Positions 14,374-23,031 of a stretch of DNA of 64,000 nucleotides are shown here, piece by piece. The notes beneath the pieces were generated by a model. The model was not told the DNA's origin and ran no database searches. It saw only the letters and a program-made list of their open reading frames with translations. Origin of the DNA: Kordiimonadaceae bacterium (GTDB lineage Bacteria > Pseudomonadota > Alphaproteobacteria > Sphingomonadales > Kordiimonadaceae); the NCBI GenBank assembly GCA_017640725.1, contig JAEPQB010000002.1, positions 682,001 to 746,000 on the forward strand, read 5' to 3'. Both the position numbers and the translations under genes were made by a program. The first letter of the stretch is position 1, and each line of letters begins with the position of its first letter.

Positions 14374-16595
14374 GCACTGGCGCTAAAAAACGGCTGGGCG
14401 CGCATGCGCCGGCCACCTGCGCGGGCAACCGCATTTGCAACCGCGGGCGCCAAAGGCGGCAGCGACATTTCCCCCATGCCTGACGGATCAGCAGTACTGT
14501 CCACAATATGCACGTCAATCTGTGGTACGCTGTCAGCGATACGCATCATGGAATAGGTATCGAAATTCTCAGTTTGCACACGACCTCCGGATACCCGGAT
14601 TTCCTGCGCGAGCGCGGTCGAGAGGCCATCTTGAATGCCGCCTTCCATCTGCGCCAAAATCCCGGCCCGGTTGATGATGGTACCCACGTCAACGGCACCC
14701 GATACCCGGTCCACACGGAACTGCCCACCATCCAAAAGCGTAACATCAGCCACAAGGGCACAGTAACCCCCAAAGGTGAAATGCCCGGCAATGCCCTGCG
14801 CGCTGCCAGCGGGCATGCTTTTGCCCCATCCGGCGAGGCGCGCAGCTTGCCGCAGCACGTTCTTGAGGCGCGTGGTGCTAAACACCGGGCCGCCATGCTG
14901 GCCATATTCAAGGTCCTCATCGTCCCCAAGCAAGCGCAAGCGAAGGTCTAGTGGGTCTTCACCCAGCTCGGCCGCAATCTCATCCAAGAAGCTCTGGATC
15001 ACGAACGCATTTGCCGTATGGGCGGGTGCGCGCCAGCTGCCTTGTGGCAGGCCGGAGGACGCCATCAAATACTCGAGCCGCAGGTTATCAACGCGCCCCG
15101 CCGGGAAGTCATCCACATATAGGTCCGCCTGATACATGGTCTCCGGCGCTACATTGTCCCGACGATAATATTTCGGCGTGCCCGCAAGCCGCTGTGACCA
15201 GGCAACCAAGTTGCCGTCACCATCAAAACCTGCATGCATTTCATGGTGGCCCATTGGGCGGTAAAAATCATGCGCGAGGTCATCTTCCCGGGTCCACATC
15301 AGGCGCACTGGCACACCTGCTGCCTGCGATATGGTGACAGCTTCCGCCACATGGTCGCTCGTTAGCCGTCTACCGAAACCTCCGCCAAGCCGGGTGTATT
15401 TCACGTCAATGTCCAACCGGTCGAGGCCGGTCAGGCGCGCGGTGATGCGCGACGCACCCGAAGGGCTTTGGAATGGGCCTATGACCGTGGCGCTGTCAGC
15501 GCGCACATCCGCAATACAGTTCTGTGGTTCTAGCTGCGCGTGGGACACTGTCGGGATACGATAGGTGTGGGTTACGCGGGTTGCCGCGCCCGCCATTGCG
15601 GCATTAAAGTCACCATCGTCGCGCACGATCTGGCCGGTGGTGTTAAGCAGCCGCTCGCACTGCGCGTCCAGGCTTTCGGTGCTCTCGCCAGCGTGTGGAC
15701 CATGGTTCCAGGTGATGGTCAAAAGGTCTTTGGCGCGCTTGGCGGCCCAATAATTGTCTGCCACCACGGCCACGCCGGCTGAGAGGTATGTGTAATTGCC
15801 TGCCGGGTCAGGCCGGTCGAGCACATGCACCGAATGCACACCTGGCACAGCCCGCGCGGCTGCATCATCCACAGCCTCAGCAAAGCCATCCAGATACGGG
15901 CAATGCGCCACCATCGCCACTTTGGCGCCCCGATACTCCATGTCCATGCCGTAGAGCGGCTTGCCGGTTACAATGTCTTTGGCCACTTTTTGCTTTTGTG
16001 CGGTGCCAAGCAGCGTGCGCTCCGTCCGTGACTTGAACGTGGGCTCAAAGCCTTCAGGCAATGTCTCATTCGCTGCTGCTTCGATCAACGCGCCATAAGG
16101 AATGCGTGCACCGGAACTGGTCACGATATGGGACGCAGCAGTGCCAAACTCTGCAATCGGAACCCCTTCGCGAGTGGCAGCGGCCTGCAAAATGAGCTGC
16201 CGAGCTACTGCCGCCGCGCGGCGGAGCAAGGTCCAGTTGCGCGGTGTACTGGTTGAACCACCCGCCCCCTGCGGCACAGCTTTGAAAGCAATGTTGCCGT
16301 CCTCGCCGCGCATGATTGAATAGGGCATTGGCTTGGTGTCGAGAGTTTCAAAATCCAGGTCCAGCTCTTCGGCAAACATCATCGCAAGCGACGTGTCCAC
16401 ACCCTGCCCCATATCGGGCGACGGACCGTAGAAAGTGGCGCTATTGTCGGCGTGCAATTTTAGAAGCGGTGTAAGCTCTGAACCTTCTTCATTGTCAGCT
16501 GCTCGTGAATTACCTGAAAACGGCGCCACAATCGTTAAGGCGCCGGCAGCAAAGCCGTATGCCAAAAACGTGCGACGATTGATGTGTGTGGCCAT
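14370..16595 (-). CDS. molybdopterin-binding hydroxylase subunit (IorB/xanthine dehydrogenase family)
   Basis: A 741-residue enzyme of the isoquinoline 1-oxidoreductase beta-subunit type. The Tat signal NRRTFLAYGFAAGAL suits export of a cofactor-loaded enzyme. Motifs are MGQGVDTSLAMMFAEEL near residue 61, GGGFGRRLTSDHVAEA near 400 and GMGEMSLPPLAPAVANAV near 710, whose Glu is the likely catalytic base. The family hydroxylates aldehydes or N-heterocycles with a partner 2Fe-2S subunit and a cytochrome; neither is adjacent here. GAGGGGG precedes the ATG. It converges with the multicopper oxidase. Substrate unknown. Confidence 0.87.
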   Translation of the reverse strand: MATHINRRTFLAYGFAAGALTIVAPFSGNSRAADNEEGSELTPLLKLHADNSATFYGPSPDMGQGVDTSLAMMFAEELDLDFETLDTKPMPYSIMRGEDGNIAFKAVPQGAGGSTSTPRNWTLLRRAAAVARQLILQAAATREGVPIAEFGTAASHIVTSSGARIPYGALIEAAANETLPEGFEPTFKSRTERTLLGTAQKQKVAKDIVTGKPLYGMDMEYRGAKVAMVAHCPYLDGFAEAVDDAAARAVPGVHSVHVLDRPDPAGNYTYLSAGVAVVADNYWAAKRAKDLLTITWNHGPHAGESTESLDAQCERLLNTTGQIVRDDGDFNAAMAGAATRVTHTYRIPTVSHAQLEPQNCIADVRADSATVIGPFQSPSGASRITARLTGLDRLDIDVKYTRLGGGFGRRLTSDHVAEAVTISQAAGVPVRLMWTREDDLAHDFYRPMGHHEMHAGFDGDGNLVAWSQRLAGTPKYYRRDNVAPETMYQADLYVDDFPAGRVDNLRLEYLMASSGLPQGSWRAPAHTANAFVIQSFLDEIAAELGEDPLDLRLRLLGDDEDLEYGQHGGPVFSTTRLKNVLRQAARLAGWGKSMPAGSAQGIAGHFTFGGYCALVADVTLLDGGQFRVDRVSGAVDVGTIINRAGILAQMEGGIQDGLSTALAQEIRVSGGRVQTENFDTYSMMRIADSVPQIDVHIVDSTADPSGMGEMSLPPLAPAVANAVARAGGRRMRAQPFFSASA

Positions 16596-16793
16596 CTTGC
16601 GTCCCCCTCATTGTTGCCGGTCCCCACCAGCATTAGCGTAATACTATAACACAGCAATTCGGGCCCGTATGGCGGCTCACCCCGTTCTTCACTCAGGTCA
16701 TCGAATTTATTTCGGGCACGGTGCATTCAGGATTTGGTCCACGCCCGACAATCACGGGTGACAGAACTGAAAAAAGCCGGTAGCGTGCATTTC

Positions 16794-17714
16794 ATGACCG
16801 AGCACAGTGATATTGCAGCCCCGGTAGAGTCTTTGGGCGACGCGCCAGATGCGTTTGTGCTCAGGCTTCCTGTGGAAATCACCAGCCCATTTTTGTTTAC
16901 TGTCCCTCATTCTGGTCGACATTACCCAGACAGCTTCAGGAAAAGATCACGCCTCAGCAACCGGGATTTGCGCCTTTCGGAGGACGCTTTTGTTGACGAC
17001 CTGTTTGCGGGTGTTTCCTCATATGGTGCGACGCAAATCGTCGCGACGCATGCCCGCGCTTTTGTAGACCTAAACCGGGCTGAAAACGAACTTGAGCCGA
17101 GTATGTTCTCGGGGGAAATCGGCTCGTATGAAGTCGACCTGAATAACCGCGTGAAAGCCGGGCTTGGCGTTATACCGCGCATGATCGGCGAAGGCATGCC
17201 GATCTATGAGGGCAAGATTCCGATCAGGGAAGCTTTCAAGCGGCTAGAGACGGTCTATGAACCGTATCATAATAAAGTGGCTGATTTGCTGCAGGCGCGC
17301 CACCGGCAGTTTGGTTCATCGGTCCTGATTGATTGCCATTCCATGCCATCAGGACCCGAACTGGGTCGCCGCCGCAAGGCCCAGCCTGACATTATTTTGG
17401 GCGATTGTTGGGGCACCAGCTGTTCGCGCGAACTAACCGGCCTTGCCGAGCGATTGTTCCTGGAAGCGGGATTGCGGGTGCGCCGAAACATCCCTTATGC
17501 CGGCGGGTACGCCACCCGCTTCTATGGTAAGCCCGCGCAAGCATGCCATGCCCTGCAAATTGAGATAAATCGCGGCATCTACATGGATGAAACCCGCGTT
17601 GAAAAGCTGCCAGAGTTTAATGAAGTACGCGACAAAATGGTCAAGGTCGCCTGGTCACTCGTGGAGCTTTATGACCAGCTACCCGCTGACATTCCGGCCA
17701 AAGCCGCGGAATAA
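16794..17714 (+). CDS. N-formylglutamate amidohydrolase family protein
   Basis: A 306-residue zinc hydrolase-type protein (PF05013). Motifs: TVPHSGRHYP, THARAFVDLNRAENELEP, IDCHSMPSG and LQIEINRGIYMDE, which carry the presumed metal and substrate ligands. True HutG enzymes cleave N-formylglutamate in histidine degradation; no hut genes are nearby, so the substrate may differ. The frame opens at a TTG (16734), but the ATG at 16794 (MTEHSD) is a better start. It ends 8 bp before the convergent porin stop. Confidence 0.83.
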   Translation: MTEHSDIAAPVESLGDAPDAFVLRLPVEITSPFLFTVPHSGRHYPDSFRKRSRLSNRDLRLSEDAFVDDLFAGVSSYGATQIVATHARAFVDLNRAENELEPSMFSGEIGSYEVDLNNRVKAGLGVIPRMIGEGMPIYEGKIPIREAFKRLETVYEPYHNKVADLLQARHRQFGSSVLIDCHSMPSGPELGRRRKAQPDIILGDCWGTSCSRELTGLAERLFLEAGLRVRRNIPYAGGYATRFYGKPAQACHALQIEINRGIYMDETRVEKLPEFNEVRDKMVKVAWSLVELYDQLPADIPAKAAE

Positions 17715-17722
17715 CCCTCGCC

Positions 17723-19090
17723 TTAAAAGAAAAACTCAAGTGCCGTATAGAAAAAGAACGGGTTGCCATTGCCTGTTGCGTTTGGCGCGTTATCAAAAAA
17801 CTCGCCGTTCTGGAACGATACCGCCCCCACTTCGAAGCGGGCTTTGCCTTCAAATACAGGCATGCGGAAACGGCCCTGAATCTGGTGGCCCGTGAATGTG
17901 CCCGAATTGCCCGTGATGTCGCGAACACCGATGCGTCCAAAGCTGTCTGTGGCGCTGTCCAGCCAAACGGCCTGCCAGTGCAGCATCAGGTCCCAGCTTG
18001 CGTCTGAACGATACATAAGTCTTGCGCCAGGCGCGTTGATATTGTTGCGGTGCACCAGGGTGAACAAGCCGGTGGGACCCAGGTCACCACGGATGGGGCC
18101 AAAGATAGGATCAAACAGGCCAGACTCGCCGTCATTTGGGTCATCGTCGCCGCTTGCATAGTCGTAGGTAACGGCCAAATTCAAGCCGCTGTCCGCATAG
18201 CTGTAGCCAACCTCTGCATGCAGGAAGCTGGCTTCTACGTCCAAATCTGTCACATCAAGAGGATTAGCTGTTTGGCGGCGCTCACCGCTTTGGATTGCGC
18301 CCTCAATATCAAAATCCCACGCGCCTTCGCTGCGGGCTTTCTGGAACTGCGCACCAAGCGTGAACAAATTTCGGTCACGAGACTGGCGCCCAGTCGCGCC
18401 GTCATCTTCTTCATCCAACCATACGGCGTAGCCGCGGGAGGTGACGCCATCGATCAGGGTTTTACTCTCTGCAAACACGCCCGCAAGCGTGAGGTCGTCA
18501 CTAAAGCGATCATGATCAACGTCATTGTCATCCAGCGACGGTGTGTCGTTGGGCCGGATTTCCGCAGGCATCATCCAAAAGGCCTCAACCCGATTGCCGT
18601 TGTCTGTTTGCAAATGCGCCCGGGCACCAAGGAAACTGAAACGCGTGTTGCGGTAGCCATTGCGCCCGATGATGCGGCCGCTGCCCATTGGCCAGGTGAA
18701 ACGGCCTGCCCGCACACCGGCTTTGGCGCCAAAAACAGCCGAGGCATCAAACTCATACGCCAGGTAATATTGCAGCGGCTCGACCGCATTAACCTGGCCA
18801 GGTGTAACGTTGCGGACGTCGTCGACGCCGTATATGCGCGAGTCTTCAACTTCAACAACAGCAGAAAAGCCGCTATTGGTGGCCGTGACATTCAGACCTG
18901 TGCGAAAATTAAAGATATCTTCGCTGCCCACGCGGCTCTGTCGGAACTGATTGTCTAAATACTCGTACATCACGCGGTGAGCGCCTTTGACCTCAACCGT
19001 CCAATCATCCGCCGCCGCGGCGTTAGAGCAGGCCACACTAATGAGTGCTACGCCGGCTAGCGAAAGGCGTGATTGGATCAAAGAATGCAT
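17723..19090 (-). CDS. alginate-export-type outer-membrane porin
   Basis: A 455-residue beta-barrel. The start at 19090 (MHSLIQSRLSLAGVALIS) gives a proper signal peptide ending SNAAAADDW and has GGGGA 6 bases upstream; longer in-frame starts (19102, 19153) are less likely. Alternating aromatic/polar strands run through the protein, which ends in FFFYTALEFFF with a terminal Phe, as needed for barrel assembly. The layout WTVEVKGAHRVMYEYLDNQF, then RAGRFTWPMGSGR matches the alginate_exp family. It is separated from the upstream sRNA candidate by a terminator. Substrate unknown. Confidence 0.8.
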   Translation of the reverse strand: MHSLIQSRLSLAGVALISVACSNAAAADDWTVEVKGAHRVMYEYLDNQFRQSRVGSEDIFNFRTGLNVTATNSGFSAVVEVEDSRIYGVDDVRNVTPGQVNAVEPLQYYLAYEFDASAVFGAKAGVRAGRFTWPMGSGRIIGRNGYRNTRFSFLGARAHLQTDNGNRVEAFWMMPAEIRPNDTPSLDDNDVDHDRFSDDLTLAGVFAESKTLIDGVTSRGYAVWLDEEDDGATGRQSRDRNLFTLGAQFQKARSEGAWDFDIEGAIQSGERRQTANPLDVTDLDVEASFLHAEVGYSYADSGLNLAVTYDYASGDDDPNDGESGLFDPIFGPIRGDLGPTGLFTLVHRNNINAPGARLMYRSDASWDLMLHWQAVWLDSATDSFGRIGVRDITGNSGTFTGHQIQGRFRMPVFEGKARFEVGAVSFQNGEFFDNAPNATGNGNPFFFYTALEFFF

Positions 19091-19178
19091 CGAGTTCCCC
19101 ATGTAACAGTCTTTAGGAATTAGAGTATTTACCGCATGAAAAGTTACGTTCACGTAAAGAGATTAGATTGCAACCGCT

Positions 19179-19258
19179 AAAAAAAAGGCCACGCTTGCGC
19201 GTGGCCCAGGCTCAGGGAGGAAACGCCCACGGAGGGCATTGACGAGCAACACTCGTCA
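19179..19258 (-). ncRNA. candidate 80 nt sRNA with CCUCC motif
   Basis: Read on the minus strand: hairpin GACGAG-TGTTG-CTCGTC (19257-19241), then a short GCCC/GGGC-capable stem, an exposed TTTCCTCCC (about 19222-19214), then a perfect 8 bp terminator stem GGCCACGC/GCGTGGCC (19206-19187) followed by eight T (19186-19179). A well-spaced promoter is directly upstream. The anti-Shine-Dalgarno CCUCC resembles that of alphaproteobacterial cuckoo/CcsR-type sRNAs (family knowledge). No ORF fits. The terminator points towards, but ends before, the porin gene. Confidence 0.55.
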
Positions 19259-19264
19259 CATTTT

Positions 19265-19293
19265 AAGATAAATGCCCGGGACCGTTTTGCCAA
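19265..19293 (-). promoter_or_regulatory. sigma70-like promoter of the sRNA
   Basis: On the minus strand: TTGGCA (19293-19288), 17 bp spacer, TATCTT (19270-19265). It predicts transcription starting near 19258. In the remaining gap up to 19666 I see nothing else I can support; a 108-codon minus-strand ORF there (19307-19633) has no coding character. Confidence 0.55.
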
Positions 19294-19666
19294 GGGCACC
19301 CCCCTGTCACGAACCAGTGAATTGCCTGTGTGGACCACCTAGTTGACTGAAATATCTCAATATTTTCGCGCGCTCCGCTAAATATTTTTTCCACAGGCTT
19401 TTGCAAAAGTCGAAAAATTCCTGTGGCTGTTCACCAGAGACTCGGACCCGAATCGCGCTAAATGATTGTTTCAAAAAAACTTCATGCCAGCGACACCCAT
19501 CTGTCACAAGGCGAATAGAGGGTAAGCACCAACGAAGAAAAGCGGAACTGCTGTAGCAGCCAAGGACAAGAGCTTTGGTAGGGACAGGATAAACCAAGGA
19601 ACGAATTGGGAAGGCCAAAGATGAAACAGCCAACGTCCCTAGTTCCCTGATAAGTGGTGCTTTTTC

Positions 19667-20638
19667 ATGCTCCCCTCATTTTTCCGAGAAAACAGCGGCC
19701 CAAGCGGGTCAATGGCGCCAGTCATCGGTGCAGTTGCCGAAGAGGTCATGAAAGAAGACGCCTCGGCTTCAGATTACCGAAAACAGGAAAGCGACAGGCA
19801 CACTTACCGGAGTGTATTCATTTCTGACACCCATTTGGGCACAAAAGCGGCCCGAGTTGACCTGCTGCTTGATTTCCTGAAAACCGTGCGTTGCCAGGAA
19901 CTGTATCTGGTGGGTGACATTGTCGATGGCTGGGCCATTCAACGCAGCTGGTACTGGGACACCGCCCATAATGATGTGATCCGCCGCGTGCTGAAGATGG
20001 CCAAGCACGGCGTGAAAGTTGTGTATGTCCCGGGCAATCATGACGAGGGCCTGAGGGGCTTTGAAGGCAACGACCTCGCTGGCGTTTCGCTGGAGCATGA
20101 ACTGATTTTTGAAGCTGCAAACGGCAAGCGGTACTGGGTCTTGCACGGCGACCAATTCGACGGCGTTGTGAAATATGCCAAGTGGCTAGCCCATGTGGGT
20201 GACCGCGCATACGCAGTACTGCTCAAACTCAATACCACCGTTAATAGCCTGCGCCGCTTGCTTGGCTACGATTATTGGTCCTTGTCCGCTTACTTGAAAC
20301 ACAAAGTCAAAAACGCGGTTGAATACATCGGCAAATATGAAGAAGCCGTTGCGGCAGAAGCCAAGCGCCGCGGCGTCGATGGCGTGATTTGCGGTCATAT
20401 TCATCATGCGGAAAAACGCAATTTTGACGGCGTTGAATACATGAATGACGGCGACTGGGTAGAGAGTTGCACGGCACTTGTTGAAGACAAGCACGGCGAG
20501 TTTCACATCCTGCATTGGGCAGACGAAATCGCCAAACGTCCGAGCAAACCCGAAAAAAGTCAGGTGAAAAAGAGCAAGAAAAACAAAAAACGCAAGTCCA
20601 GCAAAGAAGACGCCCCTATCCCAATAGCTGCGGAGTAA
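19667..20638 (+). CDS. LpxH-like calcineurin phosphoesterase
   Basis: A 323-residue metallophosphatase. The metal-binding motifs are complete: ISDTHLG, LVGDIVDGW, PGNHDEGL, VLHGDQFD and CGHIHHAEKR. This pattern is that of UDP-2,3-diacylglucosamine diphosphatase-like proteins, which cleave a sugar-nucleotide in lipid A assembly; many alphaproteobacterial members act on other lipids, so the substrate is open. A lysine-rich tail (about 296-318) is unusual. The start could be 19667 or the ATG at 19748; conserved sequence begins only near residue 48. It is followed after 5 bp by a GT4 glycosyltransferase, with which it probably forms an operon. Confidence 0.85.
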   Translation: MLPSFFRENSGPSGSMAPVIGAVAEEVMKEDASASDYRKQESDRHTYRSVFISDTHLGTKAARVDLLLDFLKTVRCQELYLVGDIVDGWAIQRSWYWDTAHNDVIRRVLKMAKHGVKVVYVPGNHDEGLRGFEGNDLAGVSLEHELIFEAANGKRYWVLHGDQFDGVVKYAKWLAHVGDRAYAVLLKLNTTVNSLRRLLGYDYWSLSAYLKHKVKNAVEYIGKYEEAVAAEAKRRGVDGVICGHIHHAEKRNFDGVEYMNDGDWVESCTALVEDKHGEFHILHWADEIAKRPSKPEKSQVKKSKKNKKRKSSKEDAPIPIAAE

Positions 20639-20643
20639 GTTTC

Positions 20644-21729
20644 ATGGATGGCTCGTTGCCACTCACCCAGAACCTGAAGATTTGCATTGTGACGGATGCC
20701 TGGCATCCGCAGGTGAACGGCGTGGTGCGCACGCTTGAGAACCTGCACCGCAATCTGGAGGCTATGGGGCACAGCGTGTCCATGCTGACACCCCGCTTGT
20801 TTAAAACCCTCCCTTGCCCGACCTACCCTGAAATTCGCCTGAGCATCGGCGCGCGACGCAGAACAGCCAAGCTGCTTGATACGCAGGAACTGGACGCTGT
20901 TCATATCGCGACCGAAGGCCCGCTTGGTTGGGCGGCGCGCCATTGGTGCATCAAAAACAATGTTGAGTTCACAACCGCCTATCATACCGCTTTTCCTGAA
21001 TATATTGCGGCACGCAGTCCCTTTCCTGCCAAGTGGTTCTATCCTTTGTTCCGCCGGTTTCATGAGGCCAGCAAAGGTGTACTGGTGGCGACCGAAACTG
21101 TGCGCCAGCAGCTGCTTGAACAAGGTTATAAGAATATCGTGCCCTGGACCCGCGGTGTGGATACATCTCTCTTTGAACCACGCACCAGCACCATAGCAGT
21201 GCCGGAATTGGTGGGGCTTGCGCGTCCAATTCAGTTGTATGTGGGGCGGGTCGCCGTCGAGAAAAACATTGAAGCCTTTCTGCACACAACTGTGCCCGGT
21301 ACCAAGGTGATTGTGGGTGATGGCCCGGCTACCGAAAAACTCAAAGCCAAACACCCGGACGCACACTTTGTAGGCGCCAAGTTTGGTGACGAACTGGCCG
21401 CATTTTATGCGGCGGCTGACGTTTTCGTTTTCCCCTCCAAAACCGACACATTTGGCTTGGTAATGATTGAAGCGCTGGCGGCCGGCACACCCGTTGCCGC
21501 TTACCCCATACAAGGACCGTTGGATGTGGTGGGCGCTTCTGGCCGTGGACCCTTCAAAGAATGGAACAGCCAAATCGCTGCACTGGATGATGACCTGAAC
21601 ATGGCAATCCAGGTGGCGCTCACACTTGATCGGCAAAGCTGCAATCAATTTGCGAGACTCTACGATTGGCCAACGGTTGCGTACCAATTTGTTCAGGCGC
21701 TTAGCATCAACAAAAGTATCGCCGCTTAG
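20644..21729 (+). CDS. GT4-family glycosyltransferase
   Basis: A 361-residue retaining glycosyltransferase with the GT-B layout. N-terminal: IVTDAWHPQVNGVVRTL, then TEGPLGWAAR and TTAYHTAFPEYIA. C-terminal: YVGRVAVEKNIEAFL, then FPSKTDTFGLVMIEALAAG with the E-x7-E donor-binding motif. It resembles MgtA/SqdX-type enzymes that add mannose or another sugar to diacylglycerol (family knowledge). The preceding phosphatase suggests a common glycolipid or envelope pathway. Its last codons overlap the convergent GFA gene by 4 bp. Confidence 0.87.
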   Translation: MDGSLPLTQNLKICIVTDAWHPQVNGVVRTLENLHRNLEAMGHSVSMLTPRLFKTLPCPTYPEIRLSIGARRRTAKLLDTQELDAVHIATEGPLGWAARHWCIKNNVEFTTAYHTAFPEYIAARSPFPAKWFYPLFRRFHEASKGVLVATETVRQQLLEQGYKNIVPWTRGVDTSLFEPRTSTIAVPELVGLARPIQLYVGRVAVEKNIEAFLHTTVPGTKVIVGDGPATEKLKAKHPDAHFVGAKFGDELAAFYAAADVFVFPSKTDTFGLVMIEALAAGTPVAAYPIQGPLDVVGASGRGPFKEWNSQIAALDDDLNMAIQVALTLDRQSCNQFARLYDWPTVAYQFVQALSINKSIAA

Positions 21730-22136
21730 CTTGCCGGCACTTCGTCTGGACCCGGGAGCGTTTCAAACTGTGGCAGTCCGTCGACTATGTCGTAATAGTC
21801 ACCCTTGTTGCCGACAAATATATGGAAGATTGTTTGTGTCTCGGTTGCGCCGTCGATCGCACCCAGGTTAATGCCGAGCCAATCCTGGCCAGGGATATCA
21901 AAAAAGAGGGGCGAGCCGCAGGTGCTGCAAAAGCCGCGGCGGACAGTTTCTGAAGACTGGTACCACCGAACATTGTCTTCGCCACTAATGCTGACTTGCT
22001 CTCGCGGTACATCACTGCCAACACTGAAGTGGCCTGTGCTTTTGCGGCACATAGTGCAATGGCAAGCATGCGGCTCCGGTAACTTGCCTTTCACTTTGAT
22101 TTGAACCGCACCACATAGACAAGACCCTGATGGCAT
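21726..22136 (-). CDS. GFA/CENP-V family zinc protein
   Basis: A 136-residue protein of the glutathione-dependent formaldehyde-activating fold. Zinc-ligand cysteines are seen in CLCGAVQ, HCTMCRKSTG and FCSTCGSPLFF. Family members are single-domain enzymes or zinc proteins of mostly unknown substrate. The start at 22136 (MPSGSCLCG) is fixed by a strong AGGAGG 6-7 bases upstream; the frame's earlier start at 22160 has none. Confidence 0.85.
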   Translation of the reverse strand: MPSGSCLCGAVQIKVKGKLPEPHACHCTMCRKSTGHFSVGSDVPREQVSISGEDNVRWYQSSETVRRGFCSTCGSPLFFDIPGQDWLGINLGAIDGATETQTIFHIFVGNKGDYYDIVDGLPQFETLPGPDEVPAS

Positions 22137-22221
22137 GACTATCCTCCTCACATTCTGCATGGGCAGTTTATCAATTCATCCCAATAAACCAAGTCTGGCA
22201 AACCGCAATTCTGTGTAAAAA

Positions 22222-23031
22222 ATGAGCAATGTTTTGTTTACATATTCGCCCTACAATTTGGTCATGGTTGTGGGTGATATAAAGCGTAGTTTTTGCAATT
22301 TGGCGCGTCCGGTTATGGTGGCTGCCGCCTTATCGGCTGCGGTTTCCGGTACGGCAGCGCAAGCGCTGTGGCACGACACACCCACAACAATCAATTTCTT
22401 CACCCACGGTGACACACGATTTGCCCAGTTTGACGAAGATAAGAATGTTACCGGCAAAATCGCTGACATGCTGGCGTGCGCTGCAGGGCCGCTGGATATG
22501 GACTTCAATTTCCAGTTCGCACCTTTGTCACGGGCGACCACAATGCTCAACACTCAGGACCACATGTTGTGGTTCCCTTCAGGCCCAAATGACAACCCAG
22601 AGCAACAGCGCCGCATGGTGGGTCCGCTTGGGACTGTTGATATCCTGTGGTACCAGCTCAAAAACGCAGAAATGGACGTCACGTCAGACGAGTTTATGCA
22701 GCAGGCGCGCGTAAGTGCATACAAAGGCTCCATCTTTGAAGACATTCTGCAGCGCGATGGCTACAATTTTGTTCCGGGCAGCACTGACCACAACCGGATC
22801 ATGTACACGCTCCTGACCGGCGAAGTTGACGCTGTGCTGGCGGTTGATTTTCGCTTCAAACTTCCCGGGGAAACCCAGCAAATGATGAAAAACCGGGTCA
22901 AAACCACCCTGCGCAGTCAAGTGCCCGTATTCCTGACGCTGTCGCGCCATTTGGCGGATGAGCACCCTGAACTCGCGCGTGATTTGATGCGTGAGCTGAA
23001 CAACTGCAACCCGGAAGGGCGCGCGCGTTAG
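22222..23031 (+). CDS. periplasmic solute-binding-like protein
   Basis: A 269-residue secreted protein of the extracellular solute-binding family 3 type. After a signal region (about 20-48, ending GTAAQALWHD) come the features of the fold: GKIADMLACAAGPLDMDFNF, RATTMLNTQDHMLWFPSG and VSAYKGSIFEDILQRDGY, the last being the usual second-lobe entry. No transporter genes follow, so it may be a lone sensor-type binding protein. An ATG at 22264 would give a shorter, more typical signal peptide. It converges with the membrane protein at 23028. Confidence 0.75.
   Translation: MSNVLFTYSPYNLVMVVGDIKRSFCNLARPVMVAAALSAAVSGTAAQALWHDTPTTINFFTHGDTRFAQFDEDKNVTGKIADMLACAAGPLDMDFNFQFAPLSRATTMLNTQDHMLWFPSGPNDNPEQQRRMVGPLGTVDILWYQLKNAEMDVTSDEFMQQARVSAYKGSIFEDILQRDGYNFVPGSTDHNRIMYTLLTGEVDAVLAVDFRFKLPGETQQMMKNRVKTTLRSQVPVFLTLSRHLADEHPELARDLMRELNNCNPEGRAR

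Noticed and set aside
18050-18958. 302-codon plus-strand ORF
   Set aside because: Antisense to the porin gene, whose signal peptide, barrel strands and terminal Phe are clear.
19307-19633. 108-codon minus-strand ORF upstream of the sRNA
   Set aside because: No ribosome site, no coding character, and it ends before the sRNA promoter region without relation to it.
20560-21687. 375-codon minus-strand ORF
   Set aside because: Antisense to a well-supported GT4 glycosyltransferase; no family motifs.
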